Under the pieces are notes generated by a model, which was given only the letters and a program-made list of their open reading frames with translations, did not search any database and had not been told where the DNA came from. A stretch of 64,000 nucleotides of DNA from Ephemerocybe angulata. Lineage: Eukaryota > Basidiomycota > Agaricomycetes > Agaricales > Psathyrellaceae. Made by a program: the position numbers and the translations under genes. Location: contig JAACJK010000220.1 in the NCBI GenBank assembly GCA_013368325.1, forward strand, positions 310,001 through 374,000, in the 5' to 3' direction. The stretch's first letter is position 1. Every line of letters starts with the position of its first letter. Below are positions 34,985 through 46,185 of the stretch, one piece after another.

Positions 34985-36088
34985 CTATGCTGCTGTTGTG
35001 ATAGTACCCCGCATCCCAACAACTCCGTGGTCGTCGATACACCACACCTTCGCAGTGGCTTCATCAACCCAAGAGCCGTTGATGGTCAACTCCCTGTTGA
35101 CATACATGGGATTGGTCGCCCTGTATTCGAACTCTTTGAGGTGCGCCAGGGGATAATTGAATGTCAGAGCTTCGAGAAGCATCATGGCAGTCAATGGACC
35201 GTGCACCAAACGTTCTGCGAACGGTGTTCAGTATTTTGTATTTGTAGTACGGAGAAATATGGCCCACCAGGGTATCCTTCCACCTTGGTAGTGTATTCTT
35301 TGTCGAGATGGATATGGTGGGCATTAAACATGAGCGACGAGAACCGGAACAAAGTCACTGGGGTAGGCGTGTAGACGAAGGAGAAATCCACTGTGTCAGG
35401 TAGATCGGGTACTAGCAAATGTCCGTAAGACCTGTGAATTTTGAATCATGGAGGGTGCGATGGTACCTTGACGGGGTTCCTTCCTCACAACCCTGTCCGT
35501 CGGCAGATAAACGTGCTGCCTTTCCTCCACCACACTCGGCGTCGTCTTGCCCTCCATCGTATACTTGATCTCCTGTGTGACAAAGACCATCGGCCTGCCC
35601 TTCTCGAACCCCTTCTTCAGAGCCTCCAACACATTGCTCTCGCTCTTGGTCTTTACCCCGCTTATAAGGGGGTTATCAACATCCCACTTGATCCGTCCCC
35701 CGGCCCACATCCTCTGGAGGAACGGTGCGGGGGGCGAGACCTCCTCGTCCGTGCCATCCTCACGCAGATGTGTCTCGGCCTTTCGCGCATGGAAGAATGC
35801 AAGGTGGTGCCCGTACCCCAGAGGCACGCCAGGCTTGGGCTCCTCGTAGGGTTTGCGGCTCCCATCCCGCGAGGGGAGCGTGATGTACGTGTCTGCCAGG
35901 TGTTCGTAGTGCAGAGAGTCGGTACCCGAGGCCGTTGGGGGGTTGGCGATCCATTCCTCGAGGGTGACCTTGGGTTTGGACCCAACGATGGTCGAGTTGA
36001 ACCGTTGCAAGTGGGCGGCCGCTTGCAGTCGAATTAGGGGGGTGCGCCTCGCCCAGTGACGATAGACGCAGCGAGTTCCTCCAATCAT
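34985..36088 (-). CDS. HTD2: Mitochondrial 3-hydroxyacyl-thioester dehydratase Htd2
   Basis: The ATG at 36088 gives an Arg-rich, acid-poor leader (MIGGTRCVYRHWARRTP) typical of mitochondrial import. The frame stays open upstream, but the extra sequence is less convincing. The body has PGVPLGYGHHLAFFHAR, then FLQRMWAGGRIKWDVDNPL. The hot-dog/MaoC block FNAHHIHLDKEYTTKVEGYP follows and, after an intron, LVHGPLTAMMLLEALTFNYP with catalytic-type His. It ends GVVGMRGTITTAA. This is the dehydratase of type II mitochondrial fatty-acid synthesis, which supplies the octanoyl chain for lipoate. It is convergent with PRCC. Confidence 0.9.
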
Positions 36089-36482
36089 TGTCACGGCGAA
36101 GGATGGAGCACTAGATTGCTCAGGCCTGAGTAGGAGGTTAAAGGGAAAGCTAAAGAGTGGGCCTGGAATGAGAGTCGCAGCTCCGACTCCTGCCTGGCAT
36201 ACAATGTTCCATATCCATCCTTGGGAAGATAGTGCTTGAAATACTTGTAAATTGTGATCGAAGTCGCGAATGTCGGCACGAGTCTTCCCTTTGCTGACAA
36301 CGTGGACGACTTCTGACATATAAGGCAGAGCTGTAAGCCTGTACTACCGCCCTATCACGACTACCCAGCCCAGAAAACAGAATATTATCTGAGCAATATC
36401 AGGCACGGTGGAACTAGGCGCATTGGAACATGTATAGTATGTAAAGATCAGAATTAGGGTATAATTGAAGGCGTCGGTACGC
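36089..36482. promoter_or_regulatory. HTD2 upstream region
   Basis: The 394 bp between the HTD2 start and the LCB4 stop. The HTD2 reading frame stays open to 36319 with another ATG, so a longer HTD2 N-terminus is possible but unlikely. No other gene is seen. Confidence 0.4.
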
Positions 36483-38481
36483 TCATTTCTTAGCGGTGCG
36501 AGGACTAAAGTCGGCCACATATCGACCGTAACAACTGAGGAAAGTCCCAAGACGTGGATGAACCTCTACCTGGAACTCCTCGAACGGGAAGCGCTCCCCA
36601 TCAATAGAAAGGTTCCCCTTTGTACTCAACGGTTTGACACGGTATGCCTGGGCTTTGTAGTATTGCAACTGCGCCATAGCAATATGAGCTAACAGTAAAG
36701 GGGAGACTATCGGCGAAACGCGTACCTTCGGGAACCAAAAGTTTTCCCCTGTCTCGGCGCCAGATATGGCGGAGACAATTTCTCCTCGCGACGTCTATTG
36801 GAGGGTCAATTTGCGCTCGTCGCATGAGAGCAGAAAGCAACTTGCCAGGGGCATGACTGCAATATCTATCATACCATCGTCGGGTAGTGAGACTGGGAAA
36901 GCCATGTAGTCGCTGAGGAATGTCAGCCTCAATTACAAGACAAGAATCAAAATCAACACACCGTCCGACATAAGGACCTTGTCCAGCATATACGAAGAGA
37001 ATGGGATCCTCTATAACCGTCCAGTCTTCATTGTCATCCGGTAGGTACTTGAGGGTTGGCAGTGCACCGCTTTCCCTGACACTAGACTCCTCCGCTGCCT
37101 CTTTGCCAGACGAAAGCTTTTCTTGGACTCTCGTGAAGAGTGTTTCAGCCATCACATCCTTGTTGTCCTCTGCAACCTTTATGGAGAGCTGTATAGGAGC
37201 CGGGTTGAAGGTGACAACTACGCAGTTAGTTAGCGTAATGTCTCTTTGTAAATGTGAGTAATTGAAACCCACTGCCTCGAAGCATCCCATAAATGAAGCG
37301 CGTGTCTCCCATCCACCGGAGATGCTCTGTGTCAAGGTCCAAGTCGGCCATTAAGCCCAAAGACTGCGACATGAAGGAGAAACTTCGTTTGCCTCCTTGA
37401 GTAATGGAGAACAGGTCTGTCTTCATTGGGCGACCTTGCGAGAGGTCAGTCCATATCTTGACGCCTTGATTCAACAGACGGCACCTTTTACGATGTTCAG
37501 CGCAGCACTGGCAGAATCAAAACCATGCTATAGTCCGGGTCAGGAATGTGCAAGTCAGGATAACACTTTACAGACACTCACTTTGATGCCAATCAGGTTC
37601 AAAGCGAGCCCGTTCCCAGAGCCAGCAGGGATGGGTGCTACGGGAATGCGAAGCGCTGACATTGGGTCGGCATGCTGGGCAAGTCCATTGAGGACCTCGT
37701 GAATGAGCCCGTCACCAGACACAGTAGCTATTGCATCGACTTTGTCGAGCTCCAGGTCCTTCACATAGTCAAATGCGTGCCCGTGATGTGTAGTCCCTTC
37801 ATCCACTTTCAGCTTGGTTCATGCCCTAGTTATAGCAGCGTGCTCACGGACAACAGTCAAGTCACATCCTGCCGCCAGAAGGACTGGCTCGACGACTTTC
37901 TCAAAGATCTTCTCGCCCTTACCCTAGAATAAATTGTTCAGCTGTGGGGCCCGCAGATGGAAGCCAAACCATTACTCACCACACCGCCGTGGGGGTTGAC
38001 GAACACAAGAAGCCTTCGGCACCGCAGGACCCCATGGTCTGAGTCAATTATTAGATACAGCTGGACAGTGATAACCTCCGATAATGACTCTAACCTTCAT
38101 ACAGTGACTTCATTACACCTTCTGCCCATGTTGAGACGACCTCGTTTGAGACGTTTCCCTGCACAACTCCGGTGAGGACCACGAGCGAAGCATGGGGCTT
38201 GTTCTTCTTCTTCGGCTTGAGGTATGATACAGTTAATGAGCGGGTGGTGCTATCGAAAGCAACTCTAAGCAGGTTATGGTGCAAGATGTCATGCGTCCGT
38301 GTGTGCCGAGGACCTTGAAATAGAGGGCCCGTCAGAGGATTCTCAGAAATTGGATAGCCGCCTTACCTCCGGCTTTGCGAAGGTCGTGAAGGATGTAGAA
38401 GGCCTTTTCGGTATAGTGTAATGTGAGGTTGTGGTGGGAAGAGTCGAGGCGGACCGCGACACGGGTATCACTGAGGATCAT
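36483..38481 (-). CDS. LCB4: Sphingoid long-chain base kinase (Lcb4/5)
   Basis: The start at 38481 opens a multi-exon gene. The N-terminal region is PH-like beta-rich (TRSLTVSYLKPKKKNKPHAS). The diacylglycerol-kinase-type catalytic domain follows, with LLVFVNPHGGVGKGEKIFEK, ATVSGDGLIHEVLNGLAQ carrying the SGDG nucleotide motif, and PAGSGNGLALNLIG. SQSLGLMADLDLDTEHLRWM and LPDDGMIDIAVMP are also typical of sphingosine kinases. The C-terminus reads GRYVADFSPRTAKK. The enzyme phosphorylates dihydrosphingosine and phytosphingosine, controlling sphingolipid signalling and turnover. It is head to head with a methyltransferase, 168 bp apart. Confidence 0.93.
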
Positions 38482-38649
38482 TGAGGTTGTGGTCGGAGGT
38501 GCTTCCGTCGGTTACACTGCGGAGAAGGCGCAACCTGTCCTTAGCTAATCGGCTGACGGCTGGGGCATATATAGATCGCAATCGTATGAGGCTCAAAATC
38601 CCATTCTATCACATCGCGGAGCACTAGAAGTCTAGAACCCCTCTACATA

Positions 38650-39672
38650 ATGGCTACGGTACACAGCGTTGCTCAGGTTGGGTTCGGCACTGGGACCAAC
38701 GAGCTCTACGATCGGTACGACGCCTCTGTCAGGAACGGATTGGTCTAATGCTATCTTATCTATAGCATACGTCCTCGCTACCAACCTTGGGCACTTGAGC
38801 ACATCAAGAATTCTCTGCCGTCGTCGGGGCCATACAACATCGTTGAGTGCGTTTGGTGTCCAGGTTGCGCTTAGAATGAGCCTGAAGAGCAATTAGACTC
38901 GGCTCGGGAACCGGAATATTCACTCGTGCCATCCTGGCCGACCCTGCATGGTCGTCCAGTATCAAGGAGCTCAAAGCCGTGGAACCGAGCGAGGGTATGC
39001 GGAGCGTTTTTGAGAAGACCGTGCACGACGAGAGGGCGAAGACATTTGATGGGACGTTCGACGCGACTGGGGTTGAAGACGGTTGGGCAGACTTGATCGT
39101 CGTTGCGCAGGTATGGTCTCCGTGGTGCTTTGCCTCTTATTATCTTTCTGAACCGGCATAGGCGTTCCACTGGTGCCCAGACCATGTCCTTGCAGTCAGA
39201 GAGTTCAGTCGCATCCTGAAGCCTAACGGCGTCGTTGCGCTTATCTGGAATCTTGAAGACAGGCAAGGATTTTCAATTTGACACTGAAATTGAAGATAAC
39301 CTGTTATCCAGGGATGGGGCACGATGGGCTGCACAAGTCAGAGATCTCATCGAGCAGCACGAAAAAGGCACACCGCAGTTCCGCTTGGGTCTCTGGAGGA
39401 AGTTCTTCACGACGCCGGAATATGACGCCGCATTCGCCAAGCAGGAGGAGAAAGAGTGGTCGTATAATCTCGAGGCAACCGAGCAAATCGTGGTGGACCG
39501 AGCGTCGAGCAAGAGTTATATCACTGTTCTTCCGCCAAAGGAAAAGGCAGAGGTGCAAGCTGGGATCCGGGAAATTGTGGAGAGGGGGGACGACTTGGAG
39601 TGGGTTGACAAGGAGAAGGGTCTTTTCAAATATCCGTACAAGACCTTGGTTGTCATTGCAAAGCAGAAGTAG
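38650..39672 (+). CDS. Class I SAM-dependent methyltransferase (type 11)
   Basis: Exon 1 (ATG at 38650) ends at NELYDR. The next exon continues IRPRYQPWALEHI, giving the YDR-x-RPxYP motif of small-molecule methyltransferases. After another intron comes motif I, VELGSGTGIFTRAILA. WADLIVVAQAFHWC and SRILKPNGVVALIWN follow. A C-terminal part of about 130 residues (FRLGLWRKFFTTPEYD, LFKYPYKTLVVIAKQK) completes it. The fold and motifs fit the UbiE/Crg1-type family, but the substrate cannot be read from the sequence. It shares a short divergent promoter with LCB4. Confidence 0.88.
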
Positions 39673-39801
39673 ATACAAAGAAATTTAAAGAACGGCGCTG
39701 GCAGACATTGACAAATACAAATAGACCGCACGCGTGACCCGATCTCGTTTCCTGGCGGCAGCTTTCTCGAAACAACGCGTTCAACGGGCGCGCGACGCAC
39801 A

Positions 39802-42800
39802 ATGGCCACCTTTTCCCCCTCACCAGCTCCCCGACGCTCAAGTCGTTTTCAGCAAAGGGCAGGATCACCGACCAGGCCCCGCCAGAGGCAACATGGTTCA
39901 CGCCTTGTATCGCCCGCCAACGTACCCAACAGATCCCTATTTCCTCATGCCACGATCTCCAACATAATGGACGTCGACGAGACATCTTCGGTTATGACAG
40001 ACTCACCCATGTTTCCTGAAGTGACGACATATGCGAAGACAGATGAATTGTCGGTGACCTTCTATGCGAGCCTCCCTGTTGAAGTGAAACGAGAGCTGAG
40101 AAATGCGGGTAAGTTGTGGCACACTTCTGCACTCAAAGCCTATTTAAATGCTTGTCTAGATTTCTTCAAAACCGCGTATATGGGAGGCATCGACACAACA
40201 ACTGGCTTTGCAGTGGTAGCATCGGCGGACAGATGCTTTGTTTGGCAACACGCACAGGTATGAACGGTCACATATCCCTCACGAAACTGCTAATGCACTT
40301 GCAGGCCATCAAAGGAACGCCAACATGCTATATCTTCGTATGCCCCACCGACCCAGACGCCGTCCTACCCCCTCCATTTCAAGCTCTCGTGCCGCACGGT
40401 TTGACTCAAGAACCCGGTCTAATCCTCCTCTCCCACTCTGGACACATTCGATTCTGGCAAAGTATAGGCATTGGCCTGGCTGGAGGAGATAACTTCGCGA
40501 CTTTCGACCTGAACTTGGCGGAAGGGGACACAGTAACAAATCTCCTCCGAGTCGACGTATGTCATTCATTCGCCCCCACTCTTTACAACTAGCTGACCGT
40601 ATCCACAGTCCCAATTGTTTGTTGCTTCCACATCACAAGGACTCCTCTACCGCCTTAACTTGACCTCGACAGGAGGGAAATACCACCTTGCCACCCGCGT
40701 CTTCTCTCGCCCACCTCCTGCCCGCAGCCTGTCATCCTTATTCCCTTCCTTCCTTGGGTCATCCTCATCCACACTGGTCGATAAATCTGGTGCTCCACAG
40801 TATATTCGCTCTATTGCCCTTGGCCGCGCCTCTCCAACAGGTGAAAGGGACATCTGGGCACTGGGAGAGGAGCGGATCCAGAAATGGGTTATGAAGCCAG
40901 AAGGATGGGAAGAAAAGGTCATTGACGACAACCTCGCAGAGACCATTAAGATGGTGGTTCAAGATTCACCTTCTGCGGAAGGTGATAAACTGGACTTGGA
41001 GCTGCTTGACCTGGCCATCAATGAGTGAGTTTATATCTGAATGCGTAGCCAGCCGTACTGACCAGTATATAGAGCTGGGACGTTCATTGTTCTTGTGTCC
41101 TACGCCGGAAAAGAAGAAAGCGGAAACCTTCGACGGCTTTATTCCCTTATTCAGCTTGAACAAGTCGAGCCATTCTTCAGCGTCGCGAAACTCAAGACGG
41201 TTCCATACCAGAACGTAGGTCCCAGTGGTCTACTCAACACAGCGGTAACTAACATTGCTGTCCAGACCTCTGCACCTACTGCTCCAGTTGTGCCGAGGAT
41301 TCAGCTCCTACTCTCTGGCGCTATTGTTAGCGTTGAGTTTGGCGACACCGTCGCATTCTGCTCGCAGGGTGAGTGCGGTGCCATTGACCTAAAATGCGGG
41401 TTCTCTTAAACGATTATCCAGACTCCGATTACCAAGACCGAATTCAACTCAAGTCTGTAGCAGACAGAACCCTCGGCGTCGGCGTGCTCCAGGACAGCAA
41501 CTCCCTTCTTGTCTTGACTGCTTCCAGCATGATGCAAGTCCACCTTTCTCTCGACAAAATCCGCAACTTCAGTGCTCAGACCGGAAAAACGAATTTGATC
41601 AAGTCCATAATGATGCAAGCTATCTTGTATGGATCCTTCCCTGAGAACCCTCTTCATTTCAGCTTCCCTCCCGAAGTTGACGAAGATAGTCTGATGCGCG
41701 GGGCGGAGCAGCTTAGCCAAGCCGTGTTGAAGTCAGGTATGTGTGCTGCCTGCTCACGGAGAACCTTGGCTCAAGAGATGACATTCGATAGAACCGGAAG
41801 TTGTGCGGCGAAATCACGATCTCACTGCCCAATTGAAGAGCCGCAAGGACAGGCTGAACTGGCTGATCGGTTTTATCAACGAGAACCTTGTGCGCGGAAA
41901 GGTAAATGGCTCTGCGTTAAACCCAGCGTGTCGCTCATACGTATTGCGGTCAGATGTCGCAACGGTCAAGACAGAAGTTAGCAGTCGACGCAGAAAAGCT
42001 CCACGCCTCCTACGCACTCTGGTTGCAATACAACGAACTCCTGGAGTATGTCTTCTCGACTCAATGTGCTCCTTGCTTCTTGGCTCACCTAGCCCCAGGA
42101 CCTCCCCCAAGTTCAGCGTGCTGAACGACTGTGTTCACGCATACATGGCCGAGATTGGTGAAAGGAGCCACGAGGACGTTATGCGGGCGTTCTTCCGCTC
42201 AAAGGTCTCTGACATCGGCCGGTTAATTCGGAAACTCGTAGATGTCATCAACCTATCGGCGAAGCAAACTGGAAGGGACTTGTCTCTGTTGCTCCCAGAG
42301 GCCAACCAAATTGTCATCGTGAGTGTGACGGAACCTATGTCCCTGTCTCCCAAACCAACTGAATACATCGCTCGCAGACTGCCCTTCTCTCAGCTACAGA
42401 GTTCCGGGAAGCCAATAAGCAAGTGTACGGAATCGAAGGTCCAATGATCTCTTCGTGGACAAGTCGCCCAGGGACTATCGACGTCGTCCTATCGTTGTTT
42501 GATGCCACGACCAAGGTGGTGGAGGGCGCTAATGGAGACCGCAGCGCTCCAACCAAAGAACCGAGCAGTCAACTGCCAAAGCTTGCCTGGTTGCTCTTTT
42601 TGTGTGTGGAAGAGAGGCTCCAGTGGCTTTCAAGGTGCGTGCCCAACAGTAAGCTAGGAAGCCGATGTCTGAAAGAATATCCCATAGCCCGGCAGCAGCG
42701 GAGGAACTCAACGTAAGCCAGGACAAAGATGAACTGGAAACGCGGTTCGCTTCACTTCGCCCTGAAGTCCTGGACACTCTGAGAAGGACAGGGCACCACC

Positions 42801-44264
42801 AGGAGGCATTCCTTTTGGCTGAGAAGTACGACGACTTTGCCAGCTTGGTTGCTCTGTGCCATAGAGACACAATTTACCCTCCGGAAGCCAACCCGCACTT
42901 CGAGCGGATCCAGACATACATCAAGACGTACAAGGAAAACTTTACAAATGAGCTGTATCAGTGGTATATCCAACACGGTTAGTGCACTCCTCGCCATATC
43001 AATGTGAGGAAGCTGACGAGATGTCCGAAGGTGAACTACGGATCATGTTCAGCCAGGAGGTCGCTCAAAGCGCCTTTATTGATCGTTTCTTCGAGAAGAA
43101 ACCGAACCCGGGCATCTCATGGCTGCACGACATTAGCAAGGAACGATTCGCGGACGCATCTTCGGCCCTGCTGGCCGAGTCAAAGGGCGCAAATAACTTG
43201 GATGTGAAGCACGTACGTAGATCACTCCTTCCAATATCCACGTTCGCTGATCGACCATGGATGTGTTTATTCTAGTTAATGCTGAGCATCGGCAAGTTGG
43301 CCACTCTTGCTGACGAGAACTGTGACGAGACTATGCTGGATGGTACGTACTGGTTTGCATGCTGTCCCCGCTGAGCCTTCTAAGCAATGGTGTACTTTTA
43401 GCCTTCCACGCGGGACTCAACTTCGTCAGCGTCCACGATGCTCTTATTGAGGAGTTCAGGGCTGCTTTGGAGACTGTCCGCGGTCGCCACTCTCTTGAAA
43501 GCCAGGTGGATATCATTGTCAAAGCAAAGGCCCCCAGCCTGAAGGAAACAAGAGGTTTCGCCATGGTATGTCGTATTCATATTACGAATCAAATTGTTGT
43601 TGATTCTCTTCCACCCTCAGTGCTTCAAGGATCTCTTGAAGCATCTGCTCCAAGGCAAGGCACTCTCAATCGAGGATGCTGTCGACCTGTTGACTCTGAA
43701 GGACAACGACATCACGACATTCACCGACTTCGCGGTTGCCTTGCAACTGTTGAAATCTGCCACTGTATGTCACTTGTTCAGCCGCGTACATAGCGTACTA
43801 ATTGTGTCGCTCTAGGATATTCCGGAAGGGAGAAGAGCATCAGCCTTCCGAACTGTCTGGAGACGGGTGTACCTCAATGACGAGTATGTGTCTCTTCCAT
43901 CCTGGGGCGAATCACAAGCTCACACCCCGGTAACAGCTGGAATGCTCTCGAGAAAACAGCAAACGTATCTGACAGCGAGATCATGGAGAGATTGTCGAAG
44001 ACGGCGCTCTACAATACCTTGACCGCACTGTTGAAGAGTGGGGCAGACCTCGACAAGGAGTACAATGCTTCGCCCGACGTCGCTTTGATTGTTCCCACTC
44101 AGGCGGAGATCACCTCGCGATGGCCAGGAACATCTGCAGAGTTGATTGAGGCGATTGTGGAGGACTATAACTATGAGCGGGACAGCTTGGGAGAGTTGGA
44201 CTTGCAGGATGTGTACCTTCGAGTCAAGGAGATGGCTATCCAGGATGTATGGTTGAGTAACTAA
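39802..44264 (+). CDS. NUP133: Nucleoporin Nup133
   Basis: The start is the ATG at 39802, with a basic disordered N-terminus (APRRSSRFQQRAG). The Nup133 beta-propeller follows: GGIDTTTGFAVVASADRCFV, ALVPHGLTQEPGLILLSHSG and RIQLLLSGAIVSVEFGDTVA. A long alpha-helical C-terminal half is split into many exons: TGHHQEAFLLAEKYDDFASL, ERFADASSALLAESKGANNL, SSFRTVWRR-like text near 43,850, and a final exon ending VKEMAIQDVWLSN. Nup133 tethers the Nup84/Nup107 Y-complex in the nuclear pore scaffold. About 15 introns were not all delimited. The gene ends 88 bp from COA8 (tail to tail). Confidence 0.9.
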
Positions 44265-44352
44265 AGTACCTGCCTTAATTTCAACCCGTAGACTATCCAT
44301 TTCTCGTTCCCGCCTCGTTTTTTCTAGTTCTGGATGCAATAAGCACTGTGTA

Positions 44353-44960
44353 TTATGATGATGAGGATGACGACGACGAAGATGTGCTCTGAAAGGTCTG
44401 CGATAGACGAAATCCGAGCTTCTGCAGCTCGACCTTGGTGCCCAGCCGGATGAGAGCGAAATTTCTCCTCCGCCATTCAGCGGTGTACTGGTCCGTCCGT
44501 CCTTTCTCCTGAATGTACCATTGTGAAAGGAATTCAGAGAGAGCGTTTTCCTTGTCGAGGGCCGTCGCAGTCTCTGGTAGATGGGAGAGGGCGGTTTCCT
44601 TGGCTGCGTAGTACCGAATGTTGTTCTGTTGGTTTGAACTTTAGCGCTCGGGCAGCGAGGAACAGGATGAGCACACACGTCAAGCCAGAAGTTCTCATGG
44701 AAAGTGTCAAGCTGCTGCCTCTGCAGCTTGAACTGCAGCTCCAGATCCACTGGCCTGCTGCGGGCGTCCTGGAATTCGGTGAGCGAGTATGGGTGGCGGA
44801 GGAGGGTGGGTGGGGAAGCCGCCGGGGCGTCGTCGTAGATGATAGGGCGCATATGCGATATAGGGTGGGGAGGGGCGACACGGTCACATCGCACTGCCGA
44901 CGTATGCAGTCTCTGGACTTGTCTGGGGCTGGCTACCCGTGTTCGTAGGAGCGAGCTCAT
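44353..44960 (-). CDS. COA8: Mitochondrial COA8/APOPT1-domain protein
   Basis: The ATG at 44960 starts MSSLLRTRVASPRQVQRLHT, an Arg-rich presequence with a likely cleavage near LHTSAVR. The core has HMRPIIYDDAP, HPYSLTEF and LELQFKLQRQQLDTFHENFW. After an intron come NNIRYYAAKETALSHLP, WYIQEKGRTDQYTAEW and RRRNFALIRLGTKVELQKLG. This matches the DUF2315 family, which includes human COA8, needed for cytochrome c oxidase assembly. The coding end is a poly-Ser run followed by the stop at 44353. The family assignment is firm; function in fungi is inferred. Confidence 0.87.
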
Positions 44961-45085
44961 CGTGGTCGCGTTCAAGCCTTGGCCAGCTCAATGGGGACGG
45001 CCCGTGGTACAACTTCCGCCATCAAATTTTGTGCAGGGGTCCATGAAATTGTAGGGGCAAATGAGGTATTTACATAGGTCTACTA

Positions 45086-45863
45086 TCACGAAAAGAGCTC
45101 CCAGCATGTCTTCTTCGCAGGCTTGGGGGCAGGGAGGTCCTTGAGGAAGCCAAGGTCTGAAGCAATGTCGTAAAAGAGACCACCGACTCTCCCGGCGGCG
45201 TCGGTCGCGACGGCTTCTGCCTTCTCCACAGCTTGTTGAGCCTCTTCGAGAGCGGCTTCAGGGAGGAGCTCGCTTCCGGCGTGGTGAGCATCAGACCCAG
45301 CTACGACGATGATTTTGGGGATAGTGCCCTCGATTTTAGGCTCGACGGTATTGTGCGCTGAGTCCCAGAAGTCCGGAACGAAAGGCTTTAGGGTTATCAG
45401 CGAGGCGTTCCGCGTTGGACAAGTTGAAGTGGACATACTACTTGCACTGGGATCTCTGGCGCCGGCTGCGAAAGGTCGGGGATCTTGATGTTGAAGACGT
45501 TCGGGTCGACGGCGGCACGGACGCTTGGTTTTGTCGGTGCGGCAGCGGCGGTGGATGCGGAACGCCTTGCAGCTGGGGCAACAGTGGTGGGAGCTGCTGC
45601 TTCCTGAGCCTTCTTCTCCTCAAAGCTTTTTAGGCGCTCGACGAGAGCAGCCTTGGTTCCGGTGCTGCAAAGTCCGAAATTAGCCCTGCAGCAGAACCAG
45701 GCAAACCGGATACTCACGAAGACAGGCCCCGGGATTTGGTTTCCTGGCGGAGCTGGGCGACGGACTTGGTCTCCCATGAGCGGGAGAGAAGGACGGTCGA
45801 GGCCAGAGACCGCTTGAAGACGGCACCGTTGGCGGCGACGGCGTGGTGGGCGACGCGCAGCAT
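45086..45863 (-). CDS. AIM34: Mitochondrial SAP-domain protein, AIM34-like
   Basis: The start at 45863 gives MLRVAHHAVAANGAVFKRSL, a mitochondrial-type leader. A SAP motif follows, split by an intron: VAQLRQETKSRGLSS joined to TGTKAALVERLKSFE. An Ala/Thr/Pro linker leads to FNIKIPDLSQPAPEIPV, VPDFWDS, and a C-terminal Ala/Glu helix ending KKTCWELFS. The layout (leader, SAP, linker) matches the fungal altered-inheritance-of-mitochondria protein 34 family, whose SAP domain suggests nucleic-acid contact in mitochondria. No biochemical role is established. The exact family name is my inference. Confidence 0.7.
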
Positions 45864-46185
45864 CGTTGAGAGCAGTGAGCACGACGTCAGGAACCGCCCC
45901 AGAATCCTGTCGACCCCGCGATCATGTGACTCAGATCGCTGACAGGGGCTATGTTCTGTGGGCGTCTGTGGGCGGCGTATCTTGGGCAGATCCTCTGCGT
46001 GCAGCTCATAACTTTCTGTTCCTCCAGCTCCCACGTGTATACTAGTAGGCAGTTCTCGCGACGAACTGCTTCCTCTCACAGGCCGCGCAAGAACTAAGTA
46101 GGTCGTCTACATCCCGATTCTCGTTGCATAATCAGTCCAGGGAACGTCTTGCTCATAACAGCGAGCCCAATTCTCATCGGGTGAT
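45864..46185. promoter_or_regulatory. Divergent promoter AIM34/kinase
   Basis: A 322-bp gap between divergent starts. The stretch at about 45900-45955, centred on GATCATGTGACT and ending GACAGGGGCT, reappears at 49680-49735 in front of the broken kinase copy. It therefore marks the left limit of the duplicated block. Confidence 0.5.

Noticed and set aside
35396..36319. HTD2 starting at an ATG about 230 bp upstream
   Set aside because: The sequence before 36088 lacks targeting character, and the Arg-rich leader at 36088 is a typical mitochondrial presequence.
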